Source of the DNA: Pseudomonadota bacterium
Lineage (GTDB): Bacteria; Pseudomonadota; Gammaproteobacteria; Burkholderiales; Burkholderiaceae_B
Assembly: GCA_023440825.1 (NCBI GenBank)
Contig: JAEXRL010000027.1
Location: 1-64,000 of the forward strand
Direction: 5' to 3'
DNA: 64,000 nucleotides
Shown: one piece after another, positions 15,599-25,594 of the stretch
How the letters are laid out: every line of letters starts with the position of its first letter
How positions within the stretch are numbered: position 1 is the stretch's first letter
Notes under the pieces: generated by a model
What the model saw: only the letters and a program-made list of their open reading frames with translations
Database searches by the model: none
Told to the model about the DNA's origin: nothing
Position numbers and translations under genes: made by a program

Positions 15599-16595
15599 AC
15601 CCGAAAACCTGCTGGAACGCAGTGCCATACTGATGATGGCACTGGGGGAAGACGCTGCCGCAGAAGTCTTTCGCTTTCTCAGTCCGCGTGAAGTGCAGCA
15701 ACTGAGCACTGCCATGGCTGGGCTAAAGCAGCTGACACGTGCTGATATGGAAACCGCCCTAGAAAGCTTTCGCGAAGAGGCGGATCAATTCATGGCGGTT
15801 AACCTTGATACCAACGCTTATATTCGGGCAGTACTGAATAAGGCGCTGGGTACTGACCGTGCCTCTGGGCTCATTGAAGACATTCTGGATGCCACACAAG
15901 GCGCCAGCAGTGGTATTGATGCACTGAACTGGTTGGATGCTTCAAGTGTCGCAGAGCTGATCGCCGACGAGCACCCCCAAATTATTGCCACCATTTTAGT
16001 TCACCTAGAGCGTGACCGAGCGGCTGACATTCTGAACTTTATTCCTGAACGCTTGCGCGATGATGTGGTACTGCGTATTGCCACCTTCGGCGGTGTACAG
16101 CCTGCCGCCCTGAGTGAACTCACCGATGTACTGAACTCCATGCTCTCAGGGCAAGGCGCTAAGCGCAGCAAAATGGGCGGACCTCGTACGGCAGCAGAAA
16201 TGTTGAATTACATGAACGCAAGCCAGGAAGAGTCCATTTTGCTTAGTCTGCGTGGCATGGATGCGGACTTAACGCAGCGTATCGTTGACGAAATGTTTGT
16301 CTTTGAGAATTTGGCTGATATTGAAGATCAGGCCATTCAGTTGCTACTTAAAGAAATCGAGACAACCGCACTGACCGTAGCACTGAAAGGTGCCCCCGAA
16401 GAGTTACGCGAAAAATTCTTCCGCAACATGTCTAACCGGGCAGCCGAGATGTTACGTGAGGACATCGAGGCACAAGGTCCGATTCGTATGTCCAAAGTAG
16501 AACAAGAACAAAAAGAAATTGTTCAGGTGGCTCGCCGACTGGCCGAGTCCGGACAAATTACTCTGGGCGCCATGAGTGGAGACGAGTATGTCTAA
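15576..16595 (+). CDS. fliG: flagellar motor switch protein FliG
   Basis: This 339-residue cytoplasmic rotor protein couples torque from MotA to rotation. It shows the N-terminal FliF-binding domain, the middle EHPQ motif in ADEHPQIIATILVHLERDRA, and the C-terminal torque helix in FFRNMSNRAAEMLREDIEAQ with its charged residues. The start overlaps fliF by 23 bp; an ATG at 15585 is a close alternative. It forms the switch complex with FliM and FliN encoded downstream. Confidence 0.96.
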   Translation: MKKMPTDKPENLLERSAILMMALGEDAAAEVFRFLSPREVQQLSTAMAGLKQLTRADMETALESFREEADQFMAVNLDTNAYIRAVLNKALGTDRASGLIEDILDATQGASSGIDALNWLDASSVAELIADEHPQIIATILVHLERDRAADILNFIPERLRDDVVLRIATFGGVQPAALSELTDVLNSMLSGQGAKRSKMGGPRTAAEMLNYMNASQEESILLSLRGMDADLTQRIVDEMFVFENLADIEDQAIQLLLKEIETTALTVALKGAPEELREKFFRNMSNRAAEMLREDIEAQGPIRMSKVEQEQKEIVQVARRLAESGQITLGAMSGDEYV

Positions 16596-17343
16596 TCGTG
16601 CTGCTGCCTACCTAGCAATGCAAACAGACTGGCATCGTTGGCAAATGCAAGATCTGGATGAACCTACGCTCCCCGAGAGCGAGCTTCCGGATACACCGCC
16701 TCCAAGCGCCGCTGAAATTGCTGCTAAAACACAGGCAGAGCTCGAACAAGCGCAACAGCGTGGACACCAGCAAGGTTACGATGCAGGCCATGAGCAAGGC
16801 TGGGAAGCTGGCCACAAAATGGGGCTACAGGAAGGCCACGAGTCAGGCCTCAAGACAGGATACGAAGCCGGTATGGCCCTAGCCCAAGAAGAACTGGCCG
16901 AACACAAAGCCAAGTTCGAGGCACTGCTTTTAGCCAGCAGCACTTCTATAGGCAAGCTCAATGAAAGCATGGGGCAAGCGCTAATCACACTGGCTATTGA
17001 TATTGCCGAACACGTACTGGGCGACACCTTGCAGCAATACCCGCATAGCATGTTGCCGCTCATCAGCCAAATTCTGCACTTGGAGCCCGGCGATCAAAGC
17101 CTGCTCACCCTGTATCTACACCCTGATGATCTAGACATCGTCAAAAATTACTTACTTGAGCAAAGCGAGAGTAGACCCTGGCGCTTGCAAGCTGATTCCA
17201 CCTTACAGCGTGGCGACTGTATAGCGCGTTCGGCCTATGGCGAAATCGACGCCAGTTTACGTACCCGCTGGCGACGAAGCTTGGGCGCTCTGGCCAACAC
17301 CCCTTACCTAGGCGATTCCAGCCTAGACAGCGAATCGGCATGA
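16588..17343 (+). CDS. fliH: flagellar export ATPase regulator FliH
   Basis: This 251-residue protein binds and restrains the ATPase FliI and docks it to FliN. It has a run of glycine-spaced repeats near residues 55-95 ([19 protein letters not shown] and onward), the GxxxG coiled-coil typical of FliH, then a globular C-terminal domain. The ATG at 16588 overlaps the end of fliG by 8 nt and has GGAG 8 nt upstream; an earlier in-frame ATG at 16576 is less likely. Confidence 0.93.
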   Translation: MSNRAAAYLAMQTDWHRWQMQDLDEPTLPESELPDTPPPSAAEIAAKTQAELEQAQQRGHQQGYDAGHEQGWEAGHKMGLQEGHESGLKTGYEAGMALAQEELAEHKAKFEALLLASSTSIGKLNESMGQALITLAIDIAEHVLGDTLQQYPHSMLPLISQILHLEPGDQSLLTLYLHPDDLDIVKNYLLEQSESRPWRLQADSTLQRGDCIARSAYGEIDASLRTRWRRSLGALANTPYLGDSSLDSESA

Positions 17344-18791
17344 GCTCCCACGGCCACTGCCCCTCTATGCCTATAGAGCAGCGCTGGCAAAGTCAGCTGA
17401 ACGCTGCCAATAAGCGTTTGCGCGCCACCAACCCCTTGCTCCAGGGCGGGAAAATTGTGCGCGCCACAGGGCTGGTATTACAAGTGACAGGCCTAAAGCT
17501 TGCTGTTGGTGCCGCTTGTAAAATTGAAATATCTGCCAGTCAGAATATGTGGGCACAAGCCGAAGTCGTGGGCTTTGAGGGCAACTCGCTGTACCTGATG
17601 CCACAAAGCGAAATTGCTGGGCTAGAACCCGGCGCACGCGTTTTACCACTTGAAACTGAACTGCTCCCTCCTGTGCCTTTGCCGTGTTCCGAACTGCGTG
17701 ACACACCTCTGGCACAAGCCCGTTCACGCCAGTTACCCGTCGGCATGGGGCTTTTAGGGCGCGTACTTGATGGTGCCGGGCAACCCCTGGACGACTTAGG
17801 ACCTCTTCAAGACACGAGCACTCAAGCCCTCACTGCTCCCAGTATCAACCCCTTGCAACGTGCTCCTATCGATACCGTTTTGGACGTCGGCGTGCGTGCT
17901 ATTAATGGCTTGCTAACCGTGGGTCGAGGCCAGCGCATGGGTTTGTTTGCAGGCTCAGGGGTAGGCAAAAGTGTGCTACTGGGAATGATGGCACGCTATA
18001 CCCAAGCTGACGTAATCGTAGTTGGCCTAATTGGTGAACGTGGTCGCGAAGTGAAAGAGTTCATCGAACAAAACCTCGGACCAGAAGGCTTGCAGCGTTC
18101 AGTCGTAGTTGCTGCGCCCGCTAATGTATCGCCCTCCTTACGCTTGCAAGGAGCCGTTTACGCCACGCGACTGGCCGAGTATTTTCGTGACGAAGGCAAG
18201 CATGTTTTACTCATTATGGACTCCCTTACCCGTTATGCCATGGCACAACGGGAAATTGCCTTAGCCATAGGCGAGCCTCCGGCTACCAAGGGCTATCCCC
18301 CTTCCGTTTTCGCCAAACTACCCGCTCTGGTAGAGCGTGCCGGCAATGGCGCCCTTAATGGACAAGGTCAATCCGGCTCGATTACTGCTTTTTATACAGT
18401 GCTCACAGAAGGAGATGACCAACAAGACCCTATCGCCGACTCGGCTAGAGCCATTCTGGACGGGCACATCGTGCTCAGCCGCAGCTTGGCCGACACCGGA
18501 CACTATCCCGCGATTGACATAGAAGCCTCTATTTCTCGCGTGATGTCCAGCATCGTAGAGCCTGATCAGCTCCGACAAGTGCACCGATTCAAAAGCATGC
18601 TATCTAGCTATCAACGCAATCGTGACTTAATCGCAGTGGGAGCCTACAGCAAAGGGAACGATGCCCGTATTGACGAAGCCATCGAACGTTTCCCTTGGCT
18701 GGAAGCATACCTTCAGCAAGACATGCAGGCACGTGTGGACTTCAATCGTGCCCAGCAAGAGCTGCACGCTATTTTGAACCAAGGAATGTAA
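17340..18791 (+). CDS. fliI: flagellar export ATPase FliI
   Basis: This 483-residue F1-beta-like ATPase energises flagellar type III export. Walker A is [11 protein letters not shown] near residue 205, followed by [13 protein letters not shown], the Walker B strand [17 protein letters not shown] and the arginine-finger region of the family. The N-terminal roughly 20 residues mediate FliH binding. It overlaps fliH by ATGA, so it is translationally coupled to its regulator. Confidence 0.96.
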   Translation: MSSHGHCPSMPIEQRWQSQLNAANKRLRATNPLLQGGKIVRATGLVLQVTGLKLAVGAACKIEISASQNMWAQAEVVGFEGNSLYLMPQSEIAGLEPGARVLPLETELLPPVPLPCSELRDTPLAQARSRQLPVGMGLLGRVLDGAGQPLDDLGPLQDTSTQALTAPSINPLQRAPIDTVLDVGVRAINGLLTVGRGQRMGLFAGSGVGKSVLLGMMARYTQADVIVVGLIGERGREVKEFIEQNLGPEGLQRSVVVAAPANVSPSLRLQGAVYATRLAEYFRDEGKHVLLIMDSLTRYAMAQREIALAIGEPPATKGYPPSVFAKLPALVERAGNGALNGQGQSGSITAFYTVLTEGDDQQDPIADSARAILDGHIVLSRSLADTGHYPAIDIEASISRVMSSIVEPDQLRQVHRFKSMLSSYQRNRDLIAVGAYSKGNDARIDEAIERFPWLEAYLQQDMQARVDFNRAQQELHAILNQGM

Positions 18792-18792
18792 T

Positions 18793-19242
18793 ATGACCTC
18801 AATGAGCTCATTAAATCTGCTGGTCGATCTAGGTAATAACCACCTTGAGCAAGCCGGCCAGCAATTACAAAGCCTAAGCCAACAAAAACAAAAAGCTGCG
18901 GAACAACTGGAAATGCTGCAAGGCTATCGTCAGGATTACGCTCAACGGCTGCTGGAGGCAGGTCGCTCCGGGCTGACTATGTCGAACTACCACAATTTTG
19001 TACGCTTTATTGCTACATTGGACGAAGCCATTCAACAGCAAAATAAGATATTGCAAAAACTCGACGCAAAAGTGTCGACCAGTCGCAATGAGTGGAACGA
19101 CAAGCGCGTACGTGTGCACGCCTACGAAACGCTCGTAGAACGTCAAGAAAATCGCCTGCGCGTCGCCCAGCAACGTCGCGAACAAAACCAGTCTGATGAA
19201 ATCTCAGCACGCCTGCATGCTAAAGCGCAAGGCACATACTAA
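18793..19242 (+). CDS. fliJ: flagellar export chaperone FliJ
   Basis: This 149-residue protein is almost entirely Gln/Glu/Lys/Arg-rich and predicted coiled coil, as expected for the FliJ stalk that links the FliI ring to FlhA. It lies 1 bp after fliI and before fliK, the classical order. A hydrophobic N-terminal patch (LNLLVDLGNNHLEQA) matches FliJ starts. Its TAA shares a base with an upstream ATG of fliK. Confidence 0.9.
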   Translation: MTSMSSLNLLVDLGNNHLEQAGQQLQSLSQQKQKAAEQLEMLQGYRQDYAQRLLEAGRSGLTMSNYHNFVRFIATLDEAIQQQNKILQKLDAKVSTSRNEWNDKRVRVHAYETLVERQENRLRVAQQRREQNQSDEISARLHAKAQGTY

Positions 19243-19253
19243 TGGAGTCAACC

Positions 19254-20495
19254 ATGAGCCTTCCCATAGCTTTTCTTGCACTCCCTGAGTCCAATGGTGC
19301 CAGCGCACACAAAGTCGCAGGTACTTCCTCGCTGACTCCAGAAGACGCTTCGTCCTTTGCTGAACTTTTACATCATTATGCTGCTCCGTTTCGCCACGAG
19401 TTGCCCAACGTACGATTCACTAAAGCATTACAAGCCTTGGTCGCAGATCATCCAGAGGCACTATCCGCACTGGACGCAACAGCCCATAACAGCGCGCTCA
19501 CTCCGCTGATGGATGGACTCATCGACGCCTCGATGATTGAAATGGGCTCTGAAGGTGACATGCTTAGCGACATGCCACAAAGCGATGAGCAAGAGCATTC
19601 CCTACCCTTTTTCGCGCTGCAATGGTTGCAGGAAACCCAAGCAATACACACAGCACGCTCGGCGACTCAAACACCACAGGCTGACACTTTACACCCTGCA
19701 TCGACAAACCCTGCCGACGTAGCCATGTCCGCCATGTCTGATCACAGCAACACACTGAACAAAAATAGTTTTGTTACACATCAGCCCGCAATGGCTCAAG
19801 GCAGCGCTCTGCGCTCTAAGCCCCTAGCGCTCCTAACACCTGAGCTCGCTAGTATCCCTAGCGGCACCGAGCAAAACTCAGCCAACACCAGCCTTGGCAA
19901 TTTGGGCGCGAACGTGTCGGGCACTGACACTTCTTTGCACACCAATAATTTTGAGCGCATCGTACCGGCTGTGCACAGCGGTACTGCTATCGCCCACCCT
20001 GTGCCTAGCTCCTCTGCACCCGCCTCGACCCAACAACCCGCGCCCCCCGCGGTCTACAGCCCTGATTTTTCAAATCAATTGGGACGCCAGTTTATGCACC
20101 TTGCTCAAAGCAATAATGGGCAATGGCAATCAGCAGAAATTCGACTGGATCCACCAGAGCTCGGTCCGCTACGCATTAGTTTGCACATCCAGGATGGAGT
20201 GGCTCACGCCCTGATCAGCTCCGCCCATGCCGTTGTACGCCATACCCTGGAGCAATCTCTAGGGCAGCTACAGCAACAATTGGCGCAAAGCGGCTTGAGC
20301 CTGGGACAGGCTGATGTCAGTGATCACAGCAATGCCGAACAGTATCAGCAATCGTTCCATGAATTCGCCCAGAAAACAGGCTATGTCCAGCAAGGCGATA
20401 CAACACAGGATACTCACGCCCCCTTGTCTGCCCTAAGGCATGACACGCAAGATCGCTCACGTAACACGCACACCTTGGTAGATACGTATGCCTAA
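19254..20495 (+). CDS. fliK: hook-length control protein FliK
   Basis: This secreted molecular ruler stops hook growth and switches export to filament substrates through FlhB. A Ser/Thr/Pro/Ala-rich central region is followed by the conserved C-terminal domain with IRLDPPELGPLRISLHIQDG (near residues 295-315), the core FliK motif. The ATG at 19254 has GGAG 7 nt upstream and is preferred over the ATG at 19242, which overlaps the fliJ stop; this gives 413 residues. Confidence 0.92.
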   Translation: MSLPIAFLALPESNGASAHKVAGTSSLTPEDASSFAELLHHYAAPFRHELPNVRFTKALQALVADHPEALSALDATAHNSALTPLMDGLIDASMIEMGSEGDMLSDMPQSDEQEHSLPFFALQWLQETQAIHTARSATQTPQADTLHPASTNPADVAMSAMSDHSNTLNKNSFVTHQPAMAQGSALRSKPLALLTPELASIPSGTEQNSANTSLGNLGANVSGTDTSLHTNNFERIVPAVHSGTAIAHPVPSSSAPASTQQPAPPAVYSPDFSNQLGRQFMHLAQSNNGQWQSAEIRLDPPELGPLRISLHIQDGVAHALISSAHAVVRHTLEQSLGQLQQQLAQSGLSLGQADVSDHSNAEQYQQSFHEFAQKTGYVQQGDTTQDTHAPLSALRHDTQDRSRNTHTLVDTYA

Positions 20496-20579
20496 ATGCA
20501 GCAATGACCGAATCTACCAAGAAAAGGCGTCTCTGTTCTACGCGTTTGCCTGTGCAGCGCTAAGGCATAATCGACTCAA

Positions 20580-20598
20580 TACGACGCCTGAAGTCGTA
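20580..20598. repeat. inverted repeat between fliK and fliL
   Basis: TACGAC and GTCGTA enclose a 7-nt loop within the 154-bp gap between fliK and fliL. No T-tract follows. It may be an operator or RNA hairpin where a new fliLMNOPQR transcript begins; no clear promoter was seen. Confidence 0.35.
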
Positions 20599-20649
20599 CG
20601 AGTTCCCGTCAGTACGCCACTGCTCACACTTTGATTGCCTACAAGTCTT

Positions 20650-21171
20650 ATGGCTACTCAATCCAGATTCACTCGTTTTTTTAAAAACCTTCTACTTGTA
20701 CTGTTAATTATTATTATCAGTGTAGGAGCCACCCTGTATTACTCTTGGCAACAAAACTCCAAGCCCACATGGGCTCAAAACTGGGGCAAAGCCGGTGCAC
20801 AATCGGGAGAAGCGATGGCCTCCCCCTCTACCCCCAGTCTGCCTGTTGTCACCGATAAACCGATATTTGCTGCGCTCGAGCCCTTTACCGTTACCTTAAA
20901 TGAACACGGACGCTCGCGCATTCTTTATGTGGGCATCAGTTTGCAAGTGCCCGACGACAACTCACGTAAAGTCATACAGGAGTTCATGCCTGTAGTTCGA
21001 GACCGCGTACTGCACATTCTTGCAGAACAAATCCCCTCCCGTATCCAAACCTCCGAGGGACGGGAGGATCTGGTGCGCAGTCTTAGCCAAGGCTTGCAAA
21101 CCCCTTACGAACCCTCCTATGTGGCACCACGTGTTAGTAACGTGCTGTTCACCGCTTTTGTGATTCAATAA
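20650..21171 (+). CDS. fliL: flagellar basal-body protein FliL
   Basis: This single-span inner-membrane protein surrounds the stators and affects torque. A membrane helix lies at about residues 11-31 (NLLLVLLIIIISVGATLYY) and a periplasmic FliL domain follows (TVTLNEHGRSRILYVGISLQ). The frame also opens at a TTG at 20635, but the ATG at 20650 gives a normal N-terminus and 173 residues. Neither start has a strong ribosome-binding site. Its stop overlaps the fliM start (TAATG). Confidence 0.92.
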   Translation: MATQSRFTRFFKNLLLVLLIIIISVGATLYYSWQQNSKPTWAQNWGKAGAQSGEAMASPSTPSLPVVTDKPIFAALEPFTVTLNEHGRSRILYVGISLQVPDDNSRKVIQEFMPVVRDRVLHILAEQIPSRIQTSEGREDLVRSLSQGLQTPYEPSYVAPRVSNVLFTAFVIQ

Positions 21172-22178
21172 TGTCGTATCAAAGCTTTCTATCACAGGAC
21201 GAAGTGGATGCCCTGTTAGCAGGGGTTACCGGCGAGGGCGATGCAGCCAGACCCAGCCCGGAAATCAGCCATGGCGTGCGCACCTACGACCTCAGCTCTC
21301 CAGACCGAGTCGTGCGTCACCGCATGCAAACTCTGGAGCTGATTAATGAACGCTTTGCAAGACGCTTGCGCAGTACCTTACTCACCTTCATGCGACGCAA
21401 CGCCGACATTACCGTCGGGGCCATCAAAATTCAGAAGTACTCCGACTTTGAACGCAACCTGCCAGTGCCCAGCAACCTGAACATGGTGGCACTCAAGCCT
21501 TTACGGGGCACGTCACTGTTCACTTTCGACCCAAACTTGGTGTTTCTGATCATAGACAGCCTATTTGGTGGCCATGGTCGCTACAACACTCGTATCGAAG
21601 GCCGAGACTTCACCACCACCGAGCAACGTATTATTGAACGTTTACTAACCCTCACTCTGGAAAGCTACTGCGGAGCTTGGGAAACCGCCTACGCCCTAGA
21701 AGCCGAATACATACGCTCGGAAATGCACACCAAATTTGCCAGCATTAGCAGCGGTAACGACATTGTGGTGGTCAGCTCCTTCAACATCGAATTCGGCTCT
21801 CAGGGAGGAAACCTAAATATCTGTCTGCCATACTCCATGATTGAGCCCGTGCGCGACATCCTAACGCGCCCCCTGCAAGACACCAGTGCCAATGCCATCG
21901 ATCAGCGCTGGACGCATCAACTATCGCGTCAGGTGCGCAGTGCCGAAGTCGAGCTCATTGCCGACTTTCTACAAATCGACATGAGTATTGCGCAGTTGCT
22001 GCGCTTACGCGTTGACGATATTTTGCCCATAGAAATTCCCGAAATCATACAGGCGCACGTCGATGGAGTGCCCGTACTGGAATGCCTATACGGCACATCA
22101 AACGGGCGCTATGCCTTACGCGTGCACGATATTCTCACCACCAATGAATCCGATATTCAACAAGGTACGTCAAAATGA
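21171..22178 (+). CDS. fliM: flagellar motor switch protein FliM
   Basis: This 335-residue switch protein receives CheY-P. The N-terminal CheY-binding segment LSQDEVDALLAGV is intact at about residues 6-18. The CheC-like middle domain has NMVALKPLRGTSLFTFDPNL, and the C-terminal domain resembles FliN. It is coupled to fliL and fliN by overlapping stop/start codons. Everything visible is canonical. Confidence 0.97.
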   Translation: MSYQSFLSQDEVDALLAGVTGEGDAARPSPEISHGVRTYDLSSPDRVVRHRMQTLELINERFARRLRSTLLTFMRRNADITVGAIKIQKYSDFERNLPVPSNLNMVALKPLRGTSLFTFDPNLVFLIIDSLFGGHGRYNTRIEGRDFTTTEQRIIERLLTLTLESYCGAWETAYALEAEYIRSEMHTKFASISSGNDIVVVSSFNIEFGSQGGNLNICLPYSMIEPVRDILTRPLQDTSANAIDQRWTHQLSRQVRSAEVELIADFLQIDMSIAQLLRLRVDDILPIEIPEIIQAHVDGVPVLECLYGTSNGRYALRVHDILTTNESDIQQGTSK

Positions 22179-22720
22179 CTGATCCCACACTTCCTCACGA
22201 CGATCAGCAAAATCTGGCTGAAGACGATTGGGCTGCGGCGCTGGCCGAGCAACAGGCCGGCGAGCAACTGGCCAGTGCACAAGCAGGCAGTCAAGCCCTG
22301 CCAAGCAATCAGGCTGAAGGCCTGGGACAAGAGGCTGGCGATCAGGACGACTGGGCCGCCGCCCTGGCTGAACAAGCAGCGGCCACCAGCAGCGGAGTGT
22401 CTCCGGCCAGTGAGCTGTTCCAGCCTATACGCAGTACTGCCAAAGCCAGCAGCAGCGACATAGACATGATCATGGACATACCCGTACAACTGTCCGTAGA
22501 ACTGGGACGTACGCGTTTGACGATCAAAAATATTTTGCAGCTGGGTCAAGGCTCAGTGGTAGAGCTTGACGGCTTGGCGGGCGAACCGCTGGATATTTAC
22601 GTGAATGGCTATCTCATTGCCCAAGGTGAGGTGGTCGTCGTCGACGAAAAGTACGGGATACGTGTCACCGACATTATTACCCCCTCTGATCGCATACAGC
22701 GCCTGAATAGCCGTCGCTAA
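22175..22720 (+). CDS. fliN: flagellar motor switch protein FliN
   Basis: This 181-residue C-ring protein forms the lower switch ring and docks FliH-FliI. The C-terminal SpoA domain is canonical (MDIPVQLSVELGRTRLTIKN; VVVDEKYGIRVTDIITPSDR). The N-terminal extension is longer than in E. coli FliN and contains the peptide DDWAAALAEQ twice, at residues 17-26 and 58-67, joined by a Gln/Ala-rich linker. E. coli FliN has a single similar segment (LWAEALSEQ), so this looks like an internal duplication. It overlaps fliM by ATGA. Confidence 0.95.
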   Translation: MTDPTLPHDDQQNLAEDDWAAALAEQQAGEQLASAQAGSQALPSNQAEGLGQEAGDQDDWAAALAEQAAATSSGVSPASELFQPIRSTAKASSSDIDMIMDIPVQLSVELGRTRLTIKNILQLGQGSVVELDGLAGEPLDIYVNGYLIAQGEVVVVDEKYGIRVTDIITPSDRIQRLNSRR

Positions 22721-22723
22721 ATT

Positions 22724-23017
22724 ATGGATGAAAGCAGTTTATTACGCGTAGTACTCAGTCTGTTTTGCGTCGTACTGCTGATTTTGTTTGCCGCCTGGGT
22801 CAGTAAACGTAAGGGGTGGCTACGCGCGCACAGTTCCCGACGCATACACATTCTCAGCAACCAGCGTCTGGGAGCTCGATCCAGCTTAATGCTCATCAAA
22901 ATAGATGACACAGAGCTTTTGCTGGGCGTCACTCCTCAGCAGATCAACGTGCTCCATCAAGTCGCTGCCCCTAAACCGTTTAGCGAACACCTGCACGAAG
23001 CCACTGGATCAGAATAA
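22724..23017 (+). CDS. fliO: flagellar export protein FliO
   Basis: This 97-residue protein assists assembly of the FliP ring. One N-terminal membrane helix ([20 protein letters not shown]) is followed by a short basic cytoplasmic domain with [20 protein letters not shown], the FliO signature region. It lies between fliN and fliP, starts 3 bp after fliN and shares a base with the fliP start (TAATG). Confidence 0.9.
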   Translation: MDESSLLRVVLSLFCVVLLILFAAWVSKRKGWLRAHSSRRIHILSNQRLGARSSLMLIKIDDTELLLGVTPQQINVLHQVAAPKPFSEHLHEATGSE

Positions 23018-23796
23018 TGGCGTACTTTTCCCTAGACTCTCTACGTAGATGTAAGGCATGGTACTTTTTGGCCATCTGTGCTCTGTGCCTACTGGCTGTT
23101 CCTACATTTAGCTGGGCGCAGAGCATCCCTGCCCTACAAAGCGCCCCAGGCCCCGATGGCGGCCAGACATGGTCATTAAGCGTGCAAACCCTGCTGCTCC
23201 TGACCATGATGTCTTTTTTACCCGCCATGCTGCTCATGATGACGGGCTTTACACGCGTCATAATCGTGCTAGGACTGCTACGGAATGCCATGGGAACCGG
23301 GGCGTCCCCCCCCAATAGTGTACTGGTGGGCCTGGCCTTATTTCTTACCTTTTTTGTGATGGGTCCAGTCTTTGACGAGGTCTATCAACAGGCGTACAAA
23401 CCTCTAGCAGAAGACAGCATTAGCTTTGAAACCGCATTAGAGCGTGGTGCAGAACCCCTCAAAACCTTCATGTTGCACCAGACACGTGAGGCTGACTTAC
23501 GGCTGTTTAGCGATATGGCTCATATTGATGCGATAGAAACACCTGCTGATACGCCACTACGCGTGCTTGTGCCCGCTTTTGTAACGAGCGAACTGAAAAC
23601 AGCATTTCAAATCGGCTTCACCATATTTATTCCCTTTCTGATCATAGACTTAGTAATTGCCAGTGTACTGATGTCTTTAGGTATGATGATGGTTCCACCT
23701 GTCACAATATCACTCCCTTTTAAGCTGATGCTATTTGTACTGGCCGATGGCTGGCATCTGCTCTTGGGCTCTTTAGCACGCAGCTTTTATCAATAG
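23017..23796 (+). CDS. fliP: flagellar export gate protein FliP
   Basis: This 259-residue core subunit of the export gate has a cleavable signal sequence ending near TFSWAQS and four membrane helices. Motifs seen are [35 protein letters not shown] and [20 protein letters not shown], all invariant family regions. Gene order fliO-fliP-fliQ-fliR is classical. Confidence 0.97.
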   Translation: MAYFSLDSLRRCKAWYFLAICALCLLAVPTFSWAQSIPALQSAPGPDGGQTWSLSVQTLLLLTMMSFLPAMLLMMTGFTRVIIVLGLLRNAMGTGASPPNSVLVGLALFLTFFVMGPVFDEVYQQAYKPLAEDSISFETALERGAEPLKTFMLHQTREADLRLFSDMAHIDAIETPADTPLRVLVPAFVTSELKTAFQIGFTIFIPFLIIDLVIASVLMSLGMMMVPPVTISLPFKLMLFVLADGWHLLLGSLARSFYQ

Positions 23797-23801
23797 TAAT
23801 C

Positions 23802-24071
23802 ATGACACCTGAAACCGTAATGTCCATGACCTATACAGCACTTAAGCTGGCGTTGTTCATGGCTGGCCCCTTACTCCTTGTTACCCTAACGGTTGGTCTG
23901 GTCATCAGTATTTTTCAGGCGGCCACCCAGGTTAACGAAATGACCCTAGCCTTTATTCCCAAACTACTGGCTGCAGGAATCGCCGTCGTGTTAATGGGTC
24001 CCTGGCTTCTCACTACTATGGTGGATTACATGCAAGGATTATTACTCGGCATCCCCGGCCTGGTTAACTAA
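23802..24071 (+). CDS. fliQ: flagellar export gate protein FliQ
   Basis: This 89-residue protein has two membrane helices (about 16-40 and 50-72) separated by the conserved loop IFQAATQVNEMTLAFIPKLL. It wraps the FliP/FliR core of the export gate. It lies 5 bp after fliP, and its size is exactly typical. Confidence 0.96.
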   Translation: MTPETVMSMTYTALKLALFMAGPLLLVTLTVGLVISIFQAATQVNEMTLAFIPKLLAAGIAVVLMGPWLLTTMVDYMQGLLLGIPGLVN

Positions 24072-24086
24072 ATCTCAAGAACGGCA

Positions 24087-24875
24087 GTGATCTCTTTTAC
24101 ACTGGATCAACTCTACGCATGGATGAATGCGTTTATCTGGCCCTTTTGCCGTATTCTGGCCATGTTAGCTATCAGTCCACTGTTTGGTGAGTCCTCCATA
24201 CCCAAACGCCTAAAAGTAGGCCTAGCTGCCTTCATCAGCCTAATCATTGCGCCTACCCTCGCTCCTTTACCTGATCTGCCCACGGCTTCCTATGCCGCCT
24301 TGTGGGTAATGGTGCAACAAGTTCTGATTGGTATAGCCTTGGGTTTGAGCATACGCATCGTCTTTGCTGCATTCCAGGTTGCTGGGGAGTTTATTGGCTT
24401 ACAAATGGGGCTGTCGTTCGCTTCTTTTTTCGACCCTGCTACAGGTTCGAACACGGCCGTGCTTTCACGCCTGCTAAATATCGTGGCTATTTTGATGTTT
24501 CTAGCACTTAATGCCCACTTACTGGTATTAGGTGTCTTAGTACGAACTTTTGACGTACTCCCCATACGCACAGGGGCGCTGGATATCAATGGCTGGGGAG
24601 TACTGCTGGAATGGAGCGCCCAACTGCTAGTGTCAGGCATGCTAATGGCCCTGCCCCTCATTATTGTATTGCTCACGATCAACCTAGCCTTTGGCATTTT
24701 GAACCGTACGGCTCAGCAACTCACTATTTTTGCCGTTGGTTTTCCCATCAGCCTAAGCATTGGCCTTTTACTACTCACCGTGGTTCTGCCCCAAACCACA
24801 CCGTTTTTTGTCGGCATTTTTAACCAAGGCTATGAGGTCATGTTACGCATTGCCCACACCCTTGCCGGCCCTTAA
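24087..24875 (+). CDS. fliR: flagellar export gate protein FliR
   Basis: This 262-residue membrane protein completes the FliPQR gate. Six or so hydrophobic segments and the family motif GLQMGLSFASFFDPATGSNT near residue 110 are visible. The start is a GTG at 24087 (MISFTLDQLYAWMNAF); no better ATG exists. Its stop overlaps the end of the convergent exonuclease gene by 4 bp, closing the fli cluster. Confidence 0.95.
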   Translation: MISFTLDQLYAWMNAFIWPFCRILAMLAISPLFGESSIPKRLKVGLAAFISLIIAPTLAPLPDLPTASYAALWVMVQQVLIGIALGLSIRIVFAAFQVAGEFIGLQMGLSFASFFDPATGSNTAVLSRLLNIVAILMFLALNAHLLVLGVLVRTFDVLPIRTGALDINGWGVLLEWSAQLLVSGMLMALPLIIVLLTINLAFGILNRTAQQLTIFAVGFPISLSIGLLLLTVVLPQTTPFFVGIFNQGYEVMLRIAHTLAGP

Positions 24876-25594
24876 AACGAAACATTCGCCACACTTCTCA
24901 TCTGCTCCTGTTGACGCAAGGCCTGCTGTAACTCAGCTAAGGTCTGCCAGCCCTGTCGTTGAGCCTTACTCAATAAAACCAGGGCTAGGCTGGCAGCCAA
25001 AAACGTATCTCCTAGGGCATCATGCCTATCCTGGTCATCTGGCTCAATACCGCAATAACGTAGACAATCATCCAGCCCTTGTGCCTGGCCACGCCATTGA
25101 GGTAAAACCAAGGTAGCTATACGACTTAGGTCCAGACAAACCACAGAAAGCTGCTGCCAACCATAGCGCCTCCAGGCTTTACGTAAAAATGCCAGGTCAA
25201 AGTTCGCATCATAGGCCAGCAAGACACTAGCCGTCGCCCGCTCCACAAACTCTTGCAGCACCTGACTTTCCTCATGACCTGTACGCTGCTCAACAGGACG
25301 AATTTCATGTATAAGCCGACTGTCAGAATGGACTGTGCCCTCATTGTTCACCAAGGCAGACCAAGCACTCCCTAGATCTAGTGAATGCTCAGCAATACGC
25401 ATACTGGCCACCTGAACAATATGATGCTTATGCTCTGATAAGCCACTGGTCTCCATATCAAAAACCGTAAAGCTCAATGCGCTTAAAGGCGTATCTGCTG
25501 TAGGCGCTTGATAGTGTGGCACCGGGTAATGCGCCTGGGGCACGACTTGCCAGCCGGGCTTAAGCAAACTCAAGTAACGCTGCAAAACACTCAT
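24872..25594 (-). CDS. DnaQ-like 3'-5' exonuclease (DEDDh)
   Basis: This 240-residue protein has the DEDDh exonuclease core: Exo I FDMETSGLSE (D46, E48), Exo II LAYDANFDLAFLRK and Exo III RHDALGDTFLA with the catalytic His and Asp. It resembles the polymerase III epsilon fold but lacks a recognisable alpha-binding tail, so it is a stand-alone nuclease of unknown substrate. Its start overlaps the stop of the cNMP/CBS/DUF294 gene by ATGA, and the two proteins probably act together. It ends against fliR and is not part of the flagellar operon. Confidence 0.85.
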   Translation of the reverse strand: MSVLQRYLSLLKPGWQVVPQAHYPVPHYQAPTADTPLSALSFTVFDMETSGLSEHKHHIVQVASMRIAEHSLDLGSAWSALVNNEGTVHSDSRLIHEIRPVEQRTGHEESQVLQEFVERATASVLLAYDANFDLAFLRKAWRRYGWQQLSVVCLDLSRIATLVLPQWRGQAQGLDDCLRYCGIEPDDQDRHDALGDTFLAASLALVLLSKAQRQGWQTLAELQQALRQQEQMRSVANVSF

